A DNA stretch of 64,000 nucleotides from an uncultured Tateyamaria sp. Its GTDB lineage: Bacteria > Pseudomonadota > Alphaproteobacteria > Rhodobacterales > Rhodobacteraceae. Within the stretch, counting starts at the first letter, position 1. Every line of letters begins with the position of its first letter. Made by a program: the position numbers and the translations under genes. Below, one piece after another: positions 26,424 to 36,109 of the stretch. The DNA lies in the NCBI RefSeq assembly GCF_947503465.1, contig NZ_CANNDN010000001.1, positions 1,488,001-1,552,000 on the forward strand, read 5' to 3'. The notes under the pieces are model-generated. The model made no database searches. It was not told the origin of the DNA and saw only the letters and a program-made list of their open reading frames with translations.

Positions 26424-28409
26424 TTACTGGTCGAGGAAGCTGCGCAGTTTGCGGCTGCGGCTGGGGTGCTTGAGCTTACGCAGTGCTTTTGCTTCGATCT
26501 GGCGGATACGTTCGCGCGTGACGCTGAACTGCTGCCCCACTTCTTCCAGAGTGTGGTCGGTGTTCATGCCGATGCCGAAACGCATACGCAGCACGCGTTC
26601 TTCCCGCGGCGTAAGCGAGGCCAAAACCCGTGTGGTTGTTTCCTTCAGGTTTTCCTGAATGGCGCTGTCCAGCGGCAGCACGGCATTCTTGTCCTCGATG
26701 AAATCGCCCAGCTGGCTGTCTTCCTCGTCCCCGATCGGGGTTTCAAGGCTGATCGGTTCCTTGGCGATCTTCATCACCTTACGGACCTTTTCCAGCGGCA
26801 TTTGCAGCTTTTCGGCCAGCTCTTCGGGCGTAGGTTCGCGGCCAATCTCGTGCAGCATTTGCCGGCCCGTCCGGACCAGTTTGTTGATCGTTTCGATCAT
26901 GTGCACGGGGATACGGATGGTGCGTGCCTGATCCGCGATGGACCGGGTGATCGCCTGGCGGATCCACCACGTGGCGTAGGTCGAGAATTTGTAGCCGCGA
27001 CGGTACTCGAATTTGTCCACGGCCTTCATCAGGCCAATGTTGCCTTCCTGGATCAGGTCCAAGAATTGCAGGCCACGGTTCGTGTACTTCTTGGCAATCG
27101 AGATAACGAGACGCAGGTTGGCTTCGACCATCTCTTTCTTGGCCTGACGGGCTTCTTTCTCGCCCTTCTGGACCTGCTGCACGATGCGGCGGAATTCGGA
27201 GATGTCGAGGCCCACATATTGGCCCACTTGCGCCATGTCCGCGCGCAGCTCTTCGACCTTGTCGGCGGATCGTTCTATGAACATCTGCCAGCCGCGCCCG
27301 GTCTTTTCGCCCATCTCTTCAAGCCAATTGGGATCAAGTTCGCGCCCGCGATAGGAATCCACGAATTCCTTGCGATTGATCCGGGCCTGGTCAGCCAGTT
27401 TCACGATAGAGCTGTCGATCTGCATGATACGGCGGTTGATGCCATAAAGCTGGTCGATCAACGCCTCGATCCGATTGTTGTGCAGGTGAAGTTCGTTCAC
27501 CAGCAACACAATTTCTGCCCGCAGCTTTTGATAGGTTTCCTCGTCGCCCTCGCTGAATGAGCCGTCTTCGTTCAACGTTGCGGAAATCCGGCTGTCCTGC
27601 ATTTCGGACAGCAGCGAATAGTCATGCGCGATAACTTCAAGTGCTTCGAGCACTTGGGGTTTCAGCGCCGCCTCCATCGCGGCAAGCGACATGTTGGCCT
27701 GTTCGTCTTCGTCATCGTCATCGTCTTTGGCGATGGGATTGCCGTCGGCGTCCAGTTCCGGGCCAGCGTCGGCCTTTTCTTCCGTCTTGGCGGTCGTGTC
27801 GACGACGGGTTCGGAGACGCCTTCGCCCTCTTCGCCCATCGTGTTGCCGAATGTCGCCTCAAGGTCGATCACGTCGCGCAGCAGGATTTCTTCGCTCAGA
27901 AGTTCGTCGCGCCAGATGGTGATCGCCTGAAAGGTCAACGGGCTTTCGCACAGGCCCGCGATCATGGTGTTGCGCCCGGCCTCGATCCGCTTGGCGATGG
28001 CGATTTCGCCCTCGCGGCTGAGCAGTTCGACGCTGCCCATCTCGCGCAGATACATGCGTACGGGATCGTCGGTCCGATCCAGCTTTTCCTGACCGGTGGC
28101 GCCCAGCGTCAGATCGCGTGTGCCTTCGGTGGTCATGACCTCGGTCGAGCCTTTTTGCTCTTCCTCTTCGGCCTCTTCATCCTCGATGATGTTGATGCCC
28201 ATTTCGGACAACATCGACATCACGTCTTCAATCTGTTCGGAACTCACCTGATCGGGGGGCAACACGGTATTGAGCTGATCGTAGGTGATATAGCCCTTCT
28301 CTCGGGCTTCGCCGATCATCTTCTTGACGGCGGCCTGGCTCATGTCGAGCGAGTGGGCGCTGTCCTGATCGTCGGTCTTGGCGTCTTCGTTTGTGTCTTT
28401 CGCGGCCAT
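26424..28409 (-). CDS. rpoD: RNA polymerase primary sigma factor RpoD (sigma-70)
   Basis: 661 aa. Region 1.1 ([23 protein letters not shown]), region 1.2 ([22 protein letters not shown]), a long acidic non-conserved region, region 2 ([39 protein letters not shown] and [11 protein letters not shown]), region 3 and region 4 with the helix-turn-helix ([27 protein letters not shown]). I quote only short parts of each. It directs housekeeping transcription. ATG 28409 (MAAKDTN) has GGAG nine bases upstream; the frame beyond it is not needed. It follows dnaG, as in the usual dnaG-rpoD macromolecular synthesis operon. Confidence 0.97.
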   Translation of the reverse strand: MAAKDTNEDAKTDDQDSAHSLDMSQAAVKKMIGEAREKGYITYDQLNTVLPPDQVSSEQIEDVMSMLSEMGINIIEDEEAEEEEQKGSTEVMTTEGTRDLTLGATGQEKLDRTDDPVRMYLREMGSVELLSREGEIAIAKRIEAGRNTMIAGLCESPLTFQAITIWRDELLSEEILLRDVIDLEATFGNTMGEEGEGVSEPVVDTTAKTEEKADAGPELDADGNPIAKDDDDDEDEQANMSLAAMEAALKPQVLEALEVIAHDYSLLSEMQDSRISATLNEDGSFSEGDEETYQKLRAEIVLLVNELHLHNNRIEALIDQLYGINRRIMQIDSSIVKLADQARINRKEFVDSYRGRELDPNWLEEMGEKTGRGWQMFIERSADKVEELRADMAQVGQYVGLDISEFRRIVQQVQKGEKEARQAKKEMVEANLRLVISIAKKYTNRGLQFLDLIQEGNIGLMKAVDKFEYRRGYKFSTYATWWIRQAITRSIADQARTIRIPVHMIETINKLVRTGRQMLHEIGREPTPEELAEKLQMPLEKVRKVMKIAKEPISLETPIGDEEDSQLGDFIEDKNAVLPLDSAIQENLKETTTRVLASLTPREERVLRMRFGIGMNTDHTLEEVGQQFSVTRERIRQIEAKALRKLKHPSRSRKLRSFLDQ

Positions 28410-28538
28410 ACTGGGCTCCTTCAATCGGGGCTCCTTGGCGATTCGCTTGCCCGAATCGCTGCCAGAAACATTTAGTGCTTTGGGTGATTCGGCCACCCGT
28501 CTACGCGCATTTTCTTTATGTTTTGAGACCAAATCGCA

Positions 28539-30497
28539 TCAGTTGCGGCGTTTGGAGAAGCTGATTTGGTCCATCAACGCCGCAAACGCATCCCGTTCAC
28601 TGCGACTGATTCGGGCACCGTTGTCGCCCGTCTCGTATTCCGCATCATCTTCTTTCCCGCTTCGGCTGGCCTGGGCTGCGGCTTGGGCCGCCTGGGCAAG
28701 GCGCCATGTCACGCCTTCATCTGCCACACCTTCCAGGTCCTGAGCCGCATCCGCGATCTCGGCATTCAGTCCCTTTGCCGCGCTGAGTTTTGCGAGCTCT
28801 TCGGCCACGGTCATGCGGGCCATATCGGCATCGCCGGGGGTGCGGATACACGGGACAATTGCCACATGGCGCGAAGTAAGCAGGTTATCAAGGGCATCCG
28901 GACCAAGTGCGCTGAAAATCTTTTCACGCAACACGTCGCTCCCCTCGTGTCCGTGACGCAGAATCAGGTCCCGAAAAACAGCATGATCCGCGTCGTTGCA
29001 GGGCAAACTTTCCAGTCCGTTTTCAAATTCCTCCGCGACCTCGGGCGTACAGATCAACGCAGCAAGGATCACCGTTTCACGCAAATGATCGGTAATCTGA
29101 GCGTCCCCGGCCGCCAAAGCAGATGTTTTGGTGCTGGCCATCGGTACGGGGGGCGCCTGCCAACCACGTCCGGTTTGCCACCTGCGCTTTTGACCGGCAC
29201 CGCCGCCCCGTTTGGGTCGGAACAATTCCCACCGCATGTCCTTGATGGCCTGGCCGTAATGCTGACGGATCGACGGGTCCTGGATCAGCTTGATCTTGTC
29301 GCGCAGCGCCTTGTCCAGAGCCGCCTTGCGCTCCGGGCTGTCAAACGTCTTGCCTTCAGTTTCGCGCTGCCACAGCAACTGAACCATGGGCATTGCATCT
29401 TCCAGAATTTTCTGCAGCGCGCCGGCACCTTGCGCCTTGAGCAGATCATCAGGGTCCAGCCCGTCCGGCATCAGGGCAAACCGCAACGACTTTCCGGCCT
29501 CAAGCGCGGGCAACGCCAGATCAACAAGGCGCATCGCGGCGCGCAGCCCCGCCTTGTCTCCGTCCAGCGCAATGATCGGCTCGTCCGCTATGCGCCAGAG
29601 CATGGCAAGCTGGTGTTCGGTGACGGCCGTACCCAACGGGGCCACAGACGCGCCAAAGCCATGTTCGGCCAGCGCAATGACATCCATGTACCCTTCGGCC
29701 ACGATCAGGGGCTGACCCTTGCCCGCAGCCGTCCGGGCCGGGCCATGGTTGTAGAGGCTGCGGCCCTTGTCGAAAAGCTCTGTCTCGGGCGAGTTCAGGT
29801 ACTTGGCATTGTCATTGGGGTCCATCGCCCGCCCGCCAAAGGCAATGCAGCGCCCACGTGCATCGCGGATGGGGAACATGATGCGGCCCCGGAACGTGTC
29901 GTAGGGTTTGCCACCTTTCTGGGACGGTTTGCCAAGGCCGGCGCCAAGGATCAGTTCGTCTTCAACCCCCTTGCCCTTCAGCACATCCCACAGCCCCTGC
30001 CAGGCATCGGGGGCAAAGCCGATCTCCCATCGGTCCTGTGCAGCAGGATCAAGCCCTCGCCGTTCGAGATAGTCGCGTGCAGGTCCCGCGGCACCCGTTT
30101 TCAGTTGCAGGCGAAAGTGTTGAACGGCCATCTCCATGACGTCCGCCAATTGGGTACGCTTGTCTGCCTTTTCCTGAGCCCGCGGGTCGCGCTCGGGCAT
30201 TGGCATCCCGGCTTCACCGGCCAGGATCTCAACCGCCTCCATGAAGCCCACATTTTCCGTTTCGCGCACAAAGCTGATGGCGTCGCCCTTGGCGTGGCAC
30301 CCAAAGCAATAATAGTAGCCCTTGCGATCATCGACGTGAAAGCTGGCGGTCTTTTCGTGGTGGAACGGGCACGGCGCCCACATGTCACCCTTGCCCTGAT
30401 TGGACTTGCGCGCATCCCACATGACTTTGCGACCGACAACCTGTGTCAGCGACAGGCGGGTCCGCAATTCATCCAGAAATCCAGGGGGCAGGCTCAT
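28539..30497 (-). CDS. dnaG: DNA primase DnaG
   Basis: 652 aa. CHC2 zinc finger at residues 40-70 (APCPFHHEKTASF, YYCFGCHAKGD), RNA polymerase catalytic core with the TOPRIM block (IVAEGYMDVIAL, then ALDGDKAG), and a C-terminal DnaB-binding region. Synthesises RNA primers at replication forks. Lies 130 bp upstream of rpoD on the same strand. Full length, no oddities seen. Confidence 0.97.
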   Translation of the reverse strand: MSLPPGFLDELRTRLSLTQVVGRKVMWDARKSNQGKGDMWAPCPFHHEKTASFHVDDRKGYYYCFGCHAKGDAISFVRETENVGFMEAVEILAGEAGMPMPERDPRAQEKADKRTQLADVMEMAVQHFRLQLKTGAAGPARDYLERRGLDPAAQDRWEIGFAPDAWQGLWDVLKGKGVEDELILGAGLGKPSQKGGKPYDTFRGRIMFPIRDARGRCIAFGGRAMDPNDNAKYLNSPETELFDKGRSLYNHGPARTAAGKGQPLIVAEGYMDVIALAEHGFGASVAPLGTAVTEHQLAMLWRIADEPIIALDGDKAGLRAAMRLVDLALPALEAGKSLRFALMPDGLDPDDLLKAQGAGALQKILEDAMPMVQLLWQRETEGKTFDSPERKAALDKALRDKIKLIQDPSIRQHYGQAIKDMRWELFRPKRGGGAGQKRRWQTGRGWQAPPVPMASTKTSALAAGDAQITDHLRETVILAALICTPEVAEEFENGLESLPCNDADHAVFRDLILRHGHEGSDVLREKIFSALGPDALDNLLTSRHVAIVPCIRTPGDADMARMTVAEELAKLSAAKGLNAEIADAAQDLEGVADEGVTWRLAQAAQAAAQASRSGKEDDAEYETGDNGARISRSERDAFAALMDQISFSKRRN

Positions 30498-30534
30498 GCC
30501 CTGTAATATTGGGGGTGCTGCGCCGCGAGTCGAG

Positions 30535-30837
30535 TCACTGCTGCAAGCAAAGTTCGTTCCACGCGTCCGACAGGCTTTCCTTGCGGATCACCCTGCGCTT
30601 TTGCTCATACACCCATGGGGCGATCAGCGGGATGGCGTTGTTGTACTTTTCCGGCCACTCTGGCGATTGCGCCAGAATATGCGCCTGTACGTCCCGTTCA
30701 TCCACACGGTCCAGTCGGGCCTGCTGTACGGCCGCGACAACCTGGGCCTGCAAGGCACAGGTTTCTTCCTTGGTTTCCTGCGCCAGCGCAGGTGCCGCGC
30801 CAATGGCAAGAACGGCAGCAAATGCGAAACGGATCAT
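30535..30837 (-). CDS. Small secreted protein of unknown function
   Basis: 100 aa. Signal peptide MIRFAFAAVLAIGAAPALA, then a helical mature part with two cysteines (ETCALQAQVV near the start and ELCLQQ at the very end). It lies 37 bp upstream of dnaG and 37 bp downstream of soxG, all on the minus strand. No family recognised. Confidence 0.72.
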   Translation of the reverse strand: MIRFAFAAVLAIGAAPALAQETKEETCALQAQVVAAVQQARLDRVDERDVQAHILAQSPEWPEKYNNAIPLIAPWVYEQKRRVIRKESLSDAWNELCLQQ

Positions 30838-30874
30838 GGACGGGCTCCACTGGATAGAATCAGTTCGCAGTGTT

Positions 30875-31414
30875 TTACCCGCGCGTCGCAACGCTTGCCA
30901 TGGCCCTTTCCAGATCGTGAAGCAGCGTGCCAGCCATCGATCGGAAGACCATCAATAAAAAAGTGTCGGCACCAATGCGCGTCACGGACCCTGTCATGTG
31001 CTGGATTTGCGTGCGGGCGGTATGTCCCCGCTTGAACCTGGCCGCCGACAGGTCAAGCGGCACCAGGCGTGCAAGAACATCCTCCGCCTTCACGCCCTCC
31101 AGCGTGACCGTGGTCCACGCGTCGGTCTGGTCCGTCATCGCGGCGTAGGGGATCAGGGACGCATCAGCTGTCGACCCGGCAAGCAGAACCATGTCGCGCC
31201 CGAACCAAATGGCCCGCGCGCCTTCCTTTCCGGTGGCGCGGTTCGGGGCGGGCCACTTAATACCCTGAGCCGTCTTGAATGCGTCTGCAATCTTGGCTCC
31301 GCCCAAGGGCGCGATTGAGGTCAACGTGCCCAGGGACACTTCGGTTACCGTACAGGTGCCAATGGTCAACGGGGCCATTTTACCAAGTGGGGTCTTTGCG
31401 ATCAGCTCAGCCAC
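30875..31414 (-). CDS. soxG: Sarcosine oxidase gamma subunit
   Basis: 179 aa. The heterotetrameric enzyme oxidises sarcosine to glycine, passing the methyl group to tetrahydrofolate. The gamma subunit is recognised from WFGRDMVLLAG, the segment TDAWTTVTLEGVKAEDVLARLVPLDLS, then HTARTQIQHMTGSVTRIG and FLLMVFRSMAGTLLHDLE. The GTG start at 31414 overlaps the soxA stop by 8 nt, so translation is coupled. The longer ATG frame would lie deep in soxA. Confidence 0.92.
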   Translation of the reverse strand: MAELIAKTPLGKMAPLTIGTCTVTEVSLGTLTSIAPLGGAKIADAFKTAQGIKWPAPNRATGKEGARAIWFGRDMVLLAGSTADASLIPYAAMTDQTDAWTTVTLEGVKAEDVLARLVPLDLSAARFKRGHTARTQIQHMTGSVTRIGADTFLLMVFRSMAGTLLHDLERAMASVATRG

Positions 31415-34340
31415 GGGTCCTGCCCCCTTCCTTGTCAAAGAACACGGGATCACACAGTTCAACCCGGGTTTGGATCCCACGTACATGATCCACCATGTTC
31501 AACACCTCGCCATGGCGTGCCAAACCATCGGTAACAAACGCGAGGCCGATGAAATGCTCCAGCGTCGGCGAAAACCCGACGGACGTGACATAGCCCTGGT
31601 CGTGGTCGGCCACAGGCTCTTGATTGTCCGAATAGATATGCGCGCCCGCCGTCAATTGCTTGATCGGTCCGACGGGCTTGATACCCACCAACTGGCCGCG
31701 TCCGTCTTCGACCAGACCGGGCCGCTGCGCCATGGCAGCACCGACAAAGTCCTTTTTGTCCGACAGCATGCGCGCCATACCAATGTCTTGCGCGGTCACC
31801 CGGCCATCAATCTCGGCGTGGGTGATGAACCCCTTCTCGATGCGCAGCACATTCAGGGCCTCCATCCCATAGGCCGCACCACCCAACATCTCAGCCCGAG
31901 CGACAAGCAAGCGGAACAGACTGTCGCCAAAGCGCGAAGGCACTGCAATCTCGTAGGCATGTTCCCCTGAAAAGGAGATGCGAAAAAGCCGTCCGGTGAC
32001 ACCCTGGACAGTAACCGGGCCACAGGACATGAAAGGCCAGGTGTCATTATCGATGGGGTCGTCCAGCAGACCATTCAGCAACACGCGTGACTGCGGTCCA
32101 GCGACCGCAAACTGTGCCCATTGCTCGGTCACCGAAATTATCCGCACATCCCATTCCGGCTTCAGCGCCTGGGTCACGAATTCCAGATGCCGCATGACCT
32201 GCCCGGCTGCCGCAGTGGTCGTCGTCATCACGTAATGAGTATCGCCCAGCCGTGCGGTCGTGCCGTCATCCATGACGTGCCCGTCTTCACGCAGCATCAA
32301 ACCATAGCGTACGCGCCCTTCTTTCAGGGTCGAGAACATGTTCGTATAGACGAAATCCAATAGCTTTGCGGCGTCAGGCCCTTGAATGTCGATCTTGCCC
32401 AGGGTCGACACATCGCAGATGCCAACGGCATCGCGAACCCATCCAATTTCGCGATCACAGGATTGGCGCCAGGAGCGTTCGTCAGGCAACGGGAAGTACG
32501 AAGGGCGGTACCACAGTCCCGCCTCGATCATGGGTGCGCCTGCAGCGACGGTTGCCGCGTGACTGGTCGTCTTGCGTTCCGGGGCGAACCCCTTCCCTTG
32601 CGCACCTGCGCCCAGGGCGGCCAGCGCGACCGGGGAATAGGGCGGGCGGAATGTCGTGGTTCCGGTGTCCGGTATCCCGCGGCCGGTGGCGTCCGCCAAA
32701 AGCGCCAGCGCCGTCACGTTCGAGTTCTTGCCCTGGTCGGTGGCCATGCCTTGCGTTGTGTAACGCTTCATATGCTCGACCGACGTGAAATTCTCCTGCG
32801 CCGCCTGCTTGATGTCCTTGACGCTTACGTCGTTCTGGAAATCCAGCCACGCGCGTCCCTTCCCGGGGACAGCCCACAACGGCTCGACCCTGTAGGGCGT
32901 GTCATCTGCCTGCGGCAAGGCGACGTCGGGCACGGTCATGCCAAGCGCCTCCAGACACGTACCCGCAGCGGTGATACCTTCGGCCAAACAGGCAGCGCTG
33001 GAAAATACACCATTGCAGGCGCCTGCTGTCTGCATGCCCGGGATCGCGCCGGGGCTCGGAACAAAGCTTGCGAGGGTCGCGTCCCATGCAGGGCGCCCGT
33101 TCATGTGGCACGTCAAATGTACCGTCGGGTTCCATCCCCCCGAAACTGCCAGACAGTCCGTCACGAGCCTTTCCGTCCCGGCCGCAGTCTGGACACTGAT
33201 TGCTTCAACGCCCTTGCGCCCCTGGCTGCCCGTCACCATCGCCCCCGCCATCAGGCGATAGTCGCCCAGCGCCTTTGCGTCGGCACGGCTGTCAATCACA
33301 GCGGCGATGTGGATCCCTGCGTCTTGCAGGTCCAAGGCCGTGCGGTGGGCATCGTCGTTGTTGGCAAAGACGGTGACCGCCTTGCCCGGGCTGGCGCCAA
33401 ACCGGTTGAGGTACGTGCGGACGGCACCCGCAGCCATGATGCCGGGCCTGTCGTTGTTTTGAAAGGCGATATGCCGTTCAATTGCGCCTGCGGCCAGAAC
33501 CGTCCGCCTTGCCACGACACGCCAGAACGTTTCCTTGACCCCGCCCTGCGGCACCCCGTCAACATGGTGAGAAACGCGTTCCAGCGCCCCGAATGTTCCA
33601 CCATCATGTGCGCCGGTGACTGTTGTACGTGGCATAAGCCGGACATTGTCCAATGCCGCCAGCTTCGTCACCATCTCGGCGGCCCAGTGCGCGCCGGGCA
33701 TACCCCCGATCTGCTGGGTCTCTCCATTCAGCCGTCCGCCCATGCGGCTGTCTTCATCCGCAAGGATCACCTGCGCCCCGGCCTGCGCAGCCGTCCATGC
33801 CGCCATCAGACCCGCCGGGCCAGCCCCAATGACAAGCACATCGCAAAAGGCATATGCCTTCTCGTAGTGATCCGCGTCTTGCCGATCCCCCAGCGCGCCC
33901 AATCCTGCAGCCCGCCGGATCACCGGTTCATACACTTTTTCCCAAAACGCGCGGGGCCACATAAATGTCTTGTAGTAGAACCCGGCGCCCAGAAAGGGTG
34001 CGGCAAGGTCATTGACACTCAGCAGGTCAAAGCCAAGCGACGGCCACGCATTCTGGCTGCGCGCGTCCAGACCGTCATACAATTCCTGGACAGTGGCCCG
34101 CACGTTGGGATCTGTGGCCGAACCACGGCCGATGGTCATCAGCGCGTTAGGCTCTTCCGATCCTGCGGTCAGAACGCCGCGCGGACGGTGATACTTGAAC
34201 GACCGCGCCACGTGGCGCACGTCATTGGCCAGCAGCGCCGACGCAAGCGTATCTCCCGCAAATCCACGGTAAGTGTTCCCATCAAAGCGGAACGACAGGA
34301 TGCGCGACCGATCAACGAGGCCCTTGCCTTCTACCCTCAT
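31407..34340 (-). CDS. soxA: Sarcosine oxidase alpha subunit
   Basis: 977 aa. N-terminal 2Fe-2S-ferredoxin-like fold (LSFRFDGNTYRGFAGDTLASALLAN), an NAD-binding pyridine nucleotide-disulfide oxidoreductase domain with VIGAGPAGLMAAW near residue 173, and a C-terminal aminomethyltransferase (GCVT-like) domain (VGICDVSTLGKIDIQGPDAAKLLDF, GYVTSVGFSPTL). This is the usual layout of the subunit that binds NAD and folate. Overlaps soxD (4 nt) and soxG (8 nt). Confidence 0.96.
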   Translation of the reverse strand: MRVEGKGLVDRSRILSFRFDGNTYRGFAGDTLASALLANDVRHVARSFKYHRPRGVLTAGSEEPNALMTIGRGSATDPNVRATVQELYDGLDARSQNAWPSLGFDLLSVNDLAAPFLGAGFYYKTFMWPRAFWEKVYEPVIRRAAGLGALGDRQDADHYEKAYAFCDVLVIGAGPAGLMAAWTAAQAGAQVILADEDSRMGGRLNGETQQIGGMPGAHWAAEMVTKLAALDNVRLMPRTTVTGAHDGGTFGALERVSHHVDGVPQGGVKETFWRVVARRTVLAAGAIERHIAFQNNDRPGIMAAGAVRTYLNRFGASPGKAVTVFANNDDAHRTALDLQDAGIHIAAVIDSRADAKALGDYRLMAGAMVTGSQGRKGVEAISVQTAAGTERLVTDCLAVSGGWNPTVHLTCHMNGRPAWDATLASFVPSPGAIPGMQTAGACNGVFSSAACLAEGITAAGTCLEALGMTVPDVALPQADDTPYRVEPLWAVPGKGRAWLDFQNDVSVKDIKQAAQENFTSVEHMKRYTTQGMATDQGKNSNVTALALLADATGRGIPDTGTTTFRPPYSPVALAALGAGAQGKGFAPERKTTSHAATVAAGAPMIEAGLWYRPSYFPLPDERSWRQSCDREIGWVRDAVGICDVSTLGKIDIQGPDAAKLLDFVYTNMFSTLKEGRVRYGLMLREDGHVMDDGTTARLGDTHYVMTTTTAAAGQVMRHLEFVTQALKPEWDVRIISVTEQWAQFAVAGPQSRVLLNGLLDDPIDNDTWPFMSCGPVTVQGVTGRLFRISFSGEHAYEIAVPSRFGDSLFRLLVARAEMLGGAAYGMEALNVLRIEKGFITHAEIDGRVTAQDIGMARMLSDKKDFVGAAMAQRPGLVEDGRGQLVGIKPVGPIKQLTAGAHIYSDNQEPVADHDQGYVTSVGFSPTLEHFIGLAFVTDGLARHGEVLNMVDHVRGIQTRVELCDPVFFDKEGGRTRG

Positions 34341-34600
34341 CCTTTGCCTCCGCGCACAAGGACAACATCCTTGATCTCGTGGGTTGATACGTTGCGCGTG
34401 ACCTTCAACCACGCGCCGCAGCCGGCCTCATGGCACCACAGCTCCTCCAGATCACCGGACGGGTTTTCCCGCAGGTGAAGGTACGTATCCCACGCCGCTT
34501 CGCCTGCGTCAGGTGCGGGTCGCTCCAGCATCACGGCAGCCCCCTGATAGTAAAATTCGCGCCGGTCACGCTCACCACAAATCGGACAGTTCAGTCGCAT
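34337..34600 (-). CDS. soxD: Sarcosine oxidase delta subunit
   Basis: 87 aa. Zinc-binding subunit with CPICGERDRREF at the start and ELWCHEAGCGAWLKVTRN in the second half; the Cys/His set (CPIC, C-H..C) holds the structural zinc. ATG 34600 has GGAGG six bases upstream and overlaps the stop of a 24-codon ORF; its own stop overlaps the soxA start (ATGA). Confidence 0.94.
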   Translation of the reverse strand: MRLNCPICGERDRREFYYQGAAVMLERPAPDAGEAAWDTYLHLRENPSGDLEELWCHEAGCGAWLKVTRNVSTHEIKDVVLVRGGKG

Positions 34601-34674
34601 CAGACGCCTCCGCCAAGGTGCAACATCCACCCCTTCTCTGTTTCACAATACGCTCCGCCGGAGGCACCCGTCAT
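34600..34674 (-). CDS. Putative 24-aa coupled microprotein between soxB and soxD
   Basis: 24 codons: it starts MTGASGGAYC and ends MLHLGGGV. It begins 12 bp after the soxB stop with a strong ribosome site (GGAGGG) and ends in TGATG, sharing bases with the soxD start. The spacing is what a translated coupling ORF would have. It has one cysteine and is glycine-rich; no similarity recognised. It may be a real microprotein or only a device for handing ribosomes from soxB to soxD. Confidence 0.45.
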   Translation of the reverse strand: MTGASGGAYCETEKGWMLHLGGGV

Positions 34675-34686
34675 TCCAATCCCTCC

Positions 34687-35940
34687 CTAGTGCAGATTGT
34701 GCTGCGACCCGGTCGCTTCTTCGTCCATGATCCCGCGCCCGGTGCGGAACCGGTTCAGACGATGGCGCATTGTGGTGGGGTGGGGCGTGCCTGTGGCCAG
34801 CAAATGAGCAAAGGTATGCCCCGAAGCCGGTGTGGCCTTGAACCCGCCATAACACCAGCCGCAATTGACAAAGAGCCCGTCAATATGGGTCTTGTCGATG
34901 ATGAACGAACCGTCCGGTGACATGTCCATCACCCCGCCCCAACTGCGCAGCATCTTGGCCTTGCCAATGATCGGCATCAGCGTCATGGCCGCCTCTGCCA
35001 CGTGTTCGACCAGCGGAAGGTTCCCGCGAGAGGCATAGCTGGCGTACATGTCCAGATCGCCACCAAAGACGAGCCCCCCCTTGTCCGATTGACTGATATA
35101 GAAGTGGCCCATGCCGTAGGTCACAACGTGATCAAGACAGGGTTTCAGCCCTTCGGTCACGAAAGCCTGCAAGACATGGCTTTCTATTGGTAGACGCATC
35201 CCGGCCATCGCCGCCACCTGGGACGACCGTCCAGCGGCCACCATCCCCACCTTCCTGGCCCGAATGGGCCCCCTTGTGGTTTGCACACCTTTCACGACAC
35301 CGTTTTCGACGTCGATGCCGGTGACTTCGCATTGCTGGATCAGGTGCACGCCACGATCACTGGCCGACCGGGCAAAACCCCAGGCCACCGCGTCATGACG
35401 GGCCGTGCCACCGCGCTTGTGATAAAGCCCGCCGTAAATCGGAAACCGGGTTTGGTCGAAATCCAGAAACGGCAACAGCTTTTCGACGCCTGCCCGGTCA
35501 AGCATGGCCCCATCGTCGCCCTGCCCGCACATCGCATTGGCCCGCCTTACAAAGGCATCGCGTTGCCCATCCGAATGCACCAGATTGATGATGCCCCGTT
35601 GCGAATGCATGACGTTGTAATTCAGGTCCTCTTCCAGGCCCTCCCACAGCTTCAACGAGTGGGAATAGAACTCGGAATTGCCGGGGAGCATGTAGTTGGC
35701 GCGCACGATGGTGGTGTTACGCCCGACATTACCCCCGCCCAGGTACCCTTTCTCAAGCACTGCGACATTGGTAATGCCATGAACCTTGGCAAGGTAATGT
35801 GCCGTCGCCAGGCCGTGGCCTCCGCCACCGATCAGAACGATATCATATTCCGGCTTGGGCTCAGGACTGCGCCAATGCGGCCCCCACCCCTTGTTGCCGG
35901 TCAGACCTTCTTTCAGGACCTTCAGCCCAGAAAAGCGCAT
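34687..35940 (-). CDS. soxB: Sarcosine oxidase beta subunit
   Basis: 417 aa flavoprotein of the DAO family. FAD-binding motif DIVLIGGGGHGLATAHYLA near residue 33, VGRNTTIVRANYMLPGN, KRGGTARHDAVAWGFA and the end VNCGWCYGGFKATPASG. The beta subunit carries covalent FMN and non-covalent FAD at the sarcosine site. ATG 35940 (MRFSGLK) is preferred to a GTG two codons upstream because GGAGG lies five bases before it. First gene of soxBDAG; a divergent promoter region separates it from the SGNH-like gene. Confidence 0.96.
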   Translation of the reverse strand: MRFSGLKVLKEGLTGNKGWGPHWRSPEPKPEYDIVLIGGGGHGLATAHYLAKVHGITNVAVLEKGYLGGGNVGRNTTIVRANYMLPGNSEFYSHSLKLWEGLEEDLNYNVMHSQRGIINLVHSDGQRDAFVRRANAMCGQGDDGAMLDRAGVEKLLPFLDFDQTRFPIYGGLYHKRGGTARHDAVAWGFARSASDRGVHLIQQCEVTGIDVENGVVKGVQTTRGPIRARKVGMVAAGRSSQVAAMAGMRLPIESHVLQAFVTEGLKPCLDHVVTYGMGHFYISQSDKGGLVFGGDLDMYASYASRGNLPLVEHVAEAAMTLMPIIGKAKMLRSWGGVMDMSPDGSFIIDKTHIDGLFVNCGWCYGGFKATPASGHTFAHLLATGTPHPTTMRHRLNRFRTGRGIMDEEATGSQHNLH

Positions 35941-36109
35941 GCGCACCTCCGCCTTGTCACGGGACCACCATCACCATCCCGTCGGGTGTATCAAGGACAC
36001 AAACACGGTCCGATGCGCTTTTCGACATGGGCTGGTCTGCGAGCGACCGATTGCGCACCTCACGCGGTTTTGCCTGTTCTGAAACATGATTTTGGCTTCC
36101 AATGGCCGC

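Noticed and set aside
26466-28475. Long plus-strand frames opposite rpoD and dnaG
   Set aside because: Composition follows the antisense of the true genes and no motifs are seen.
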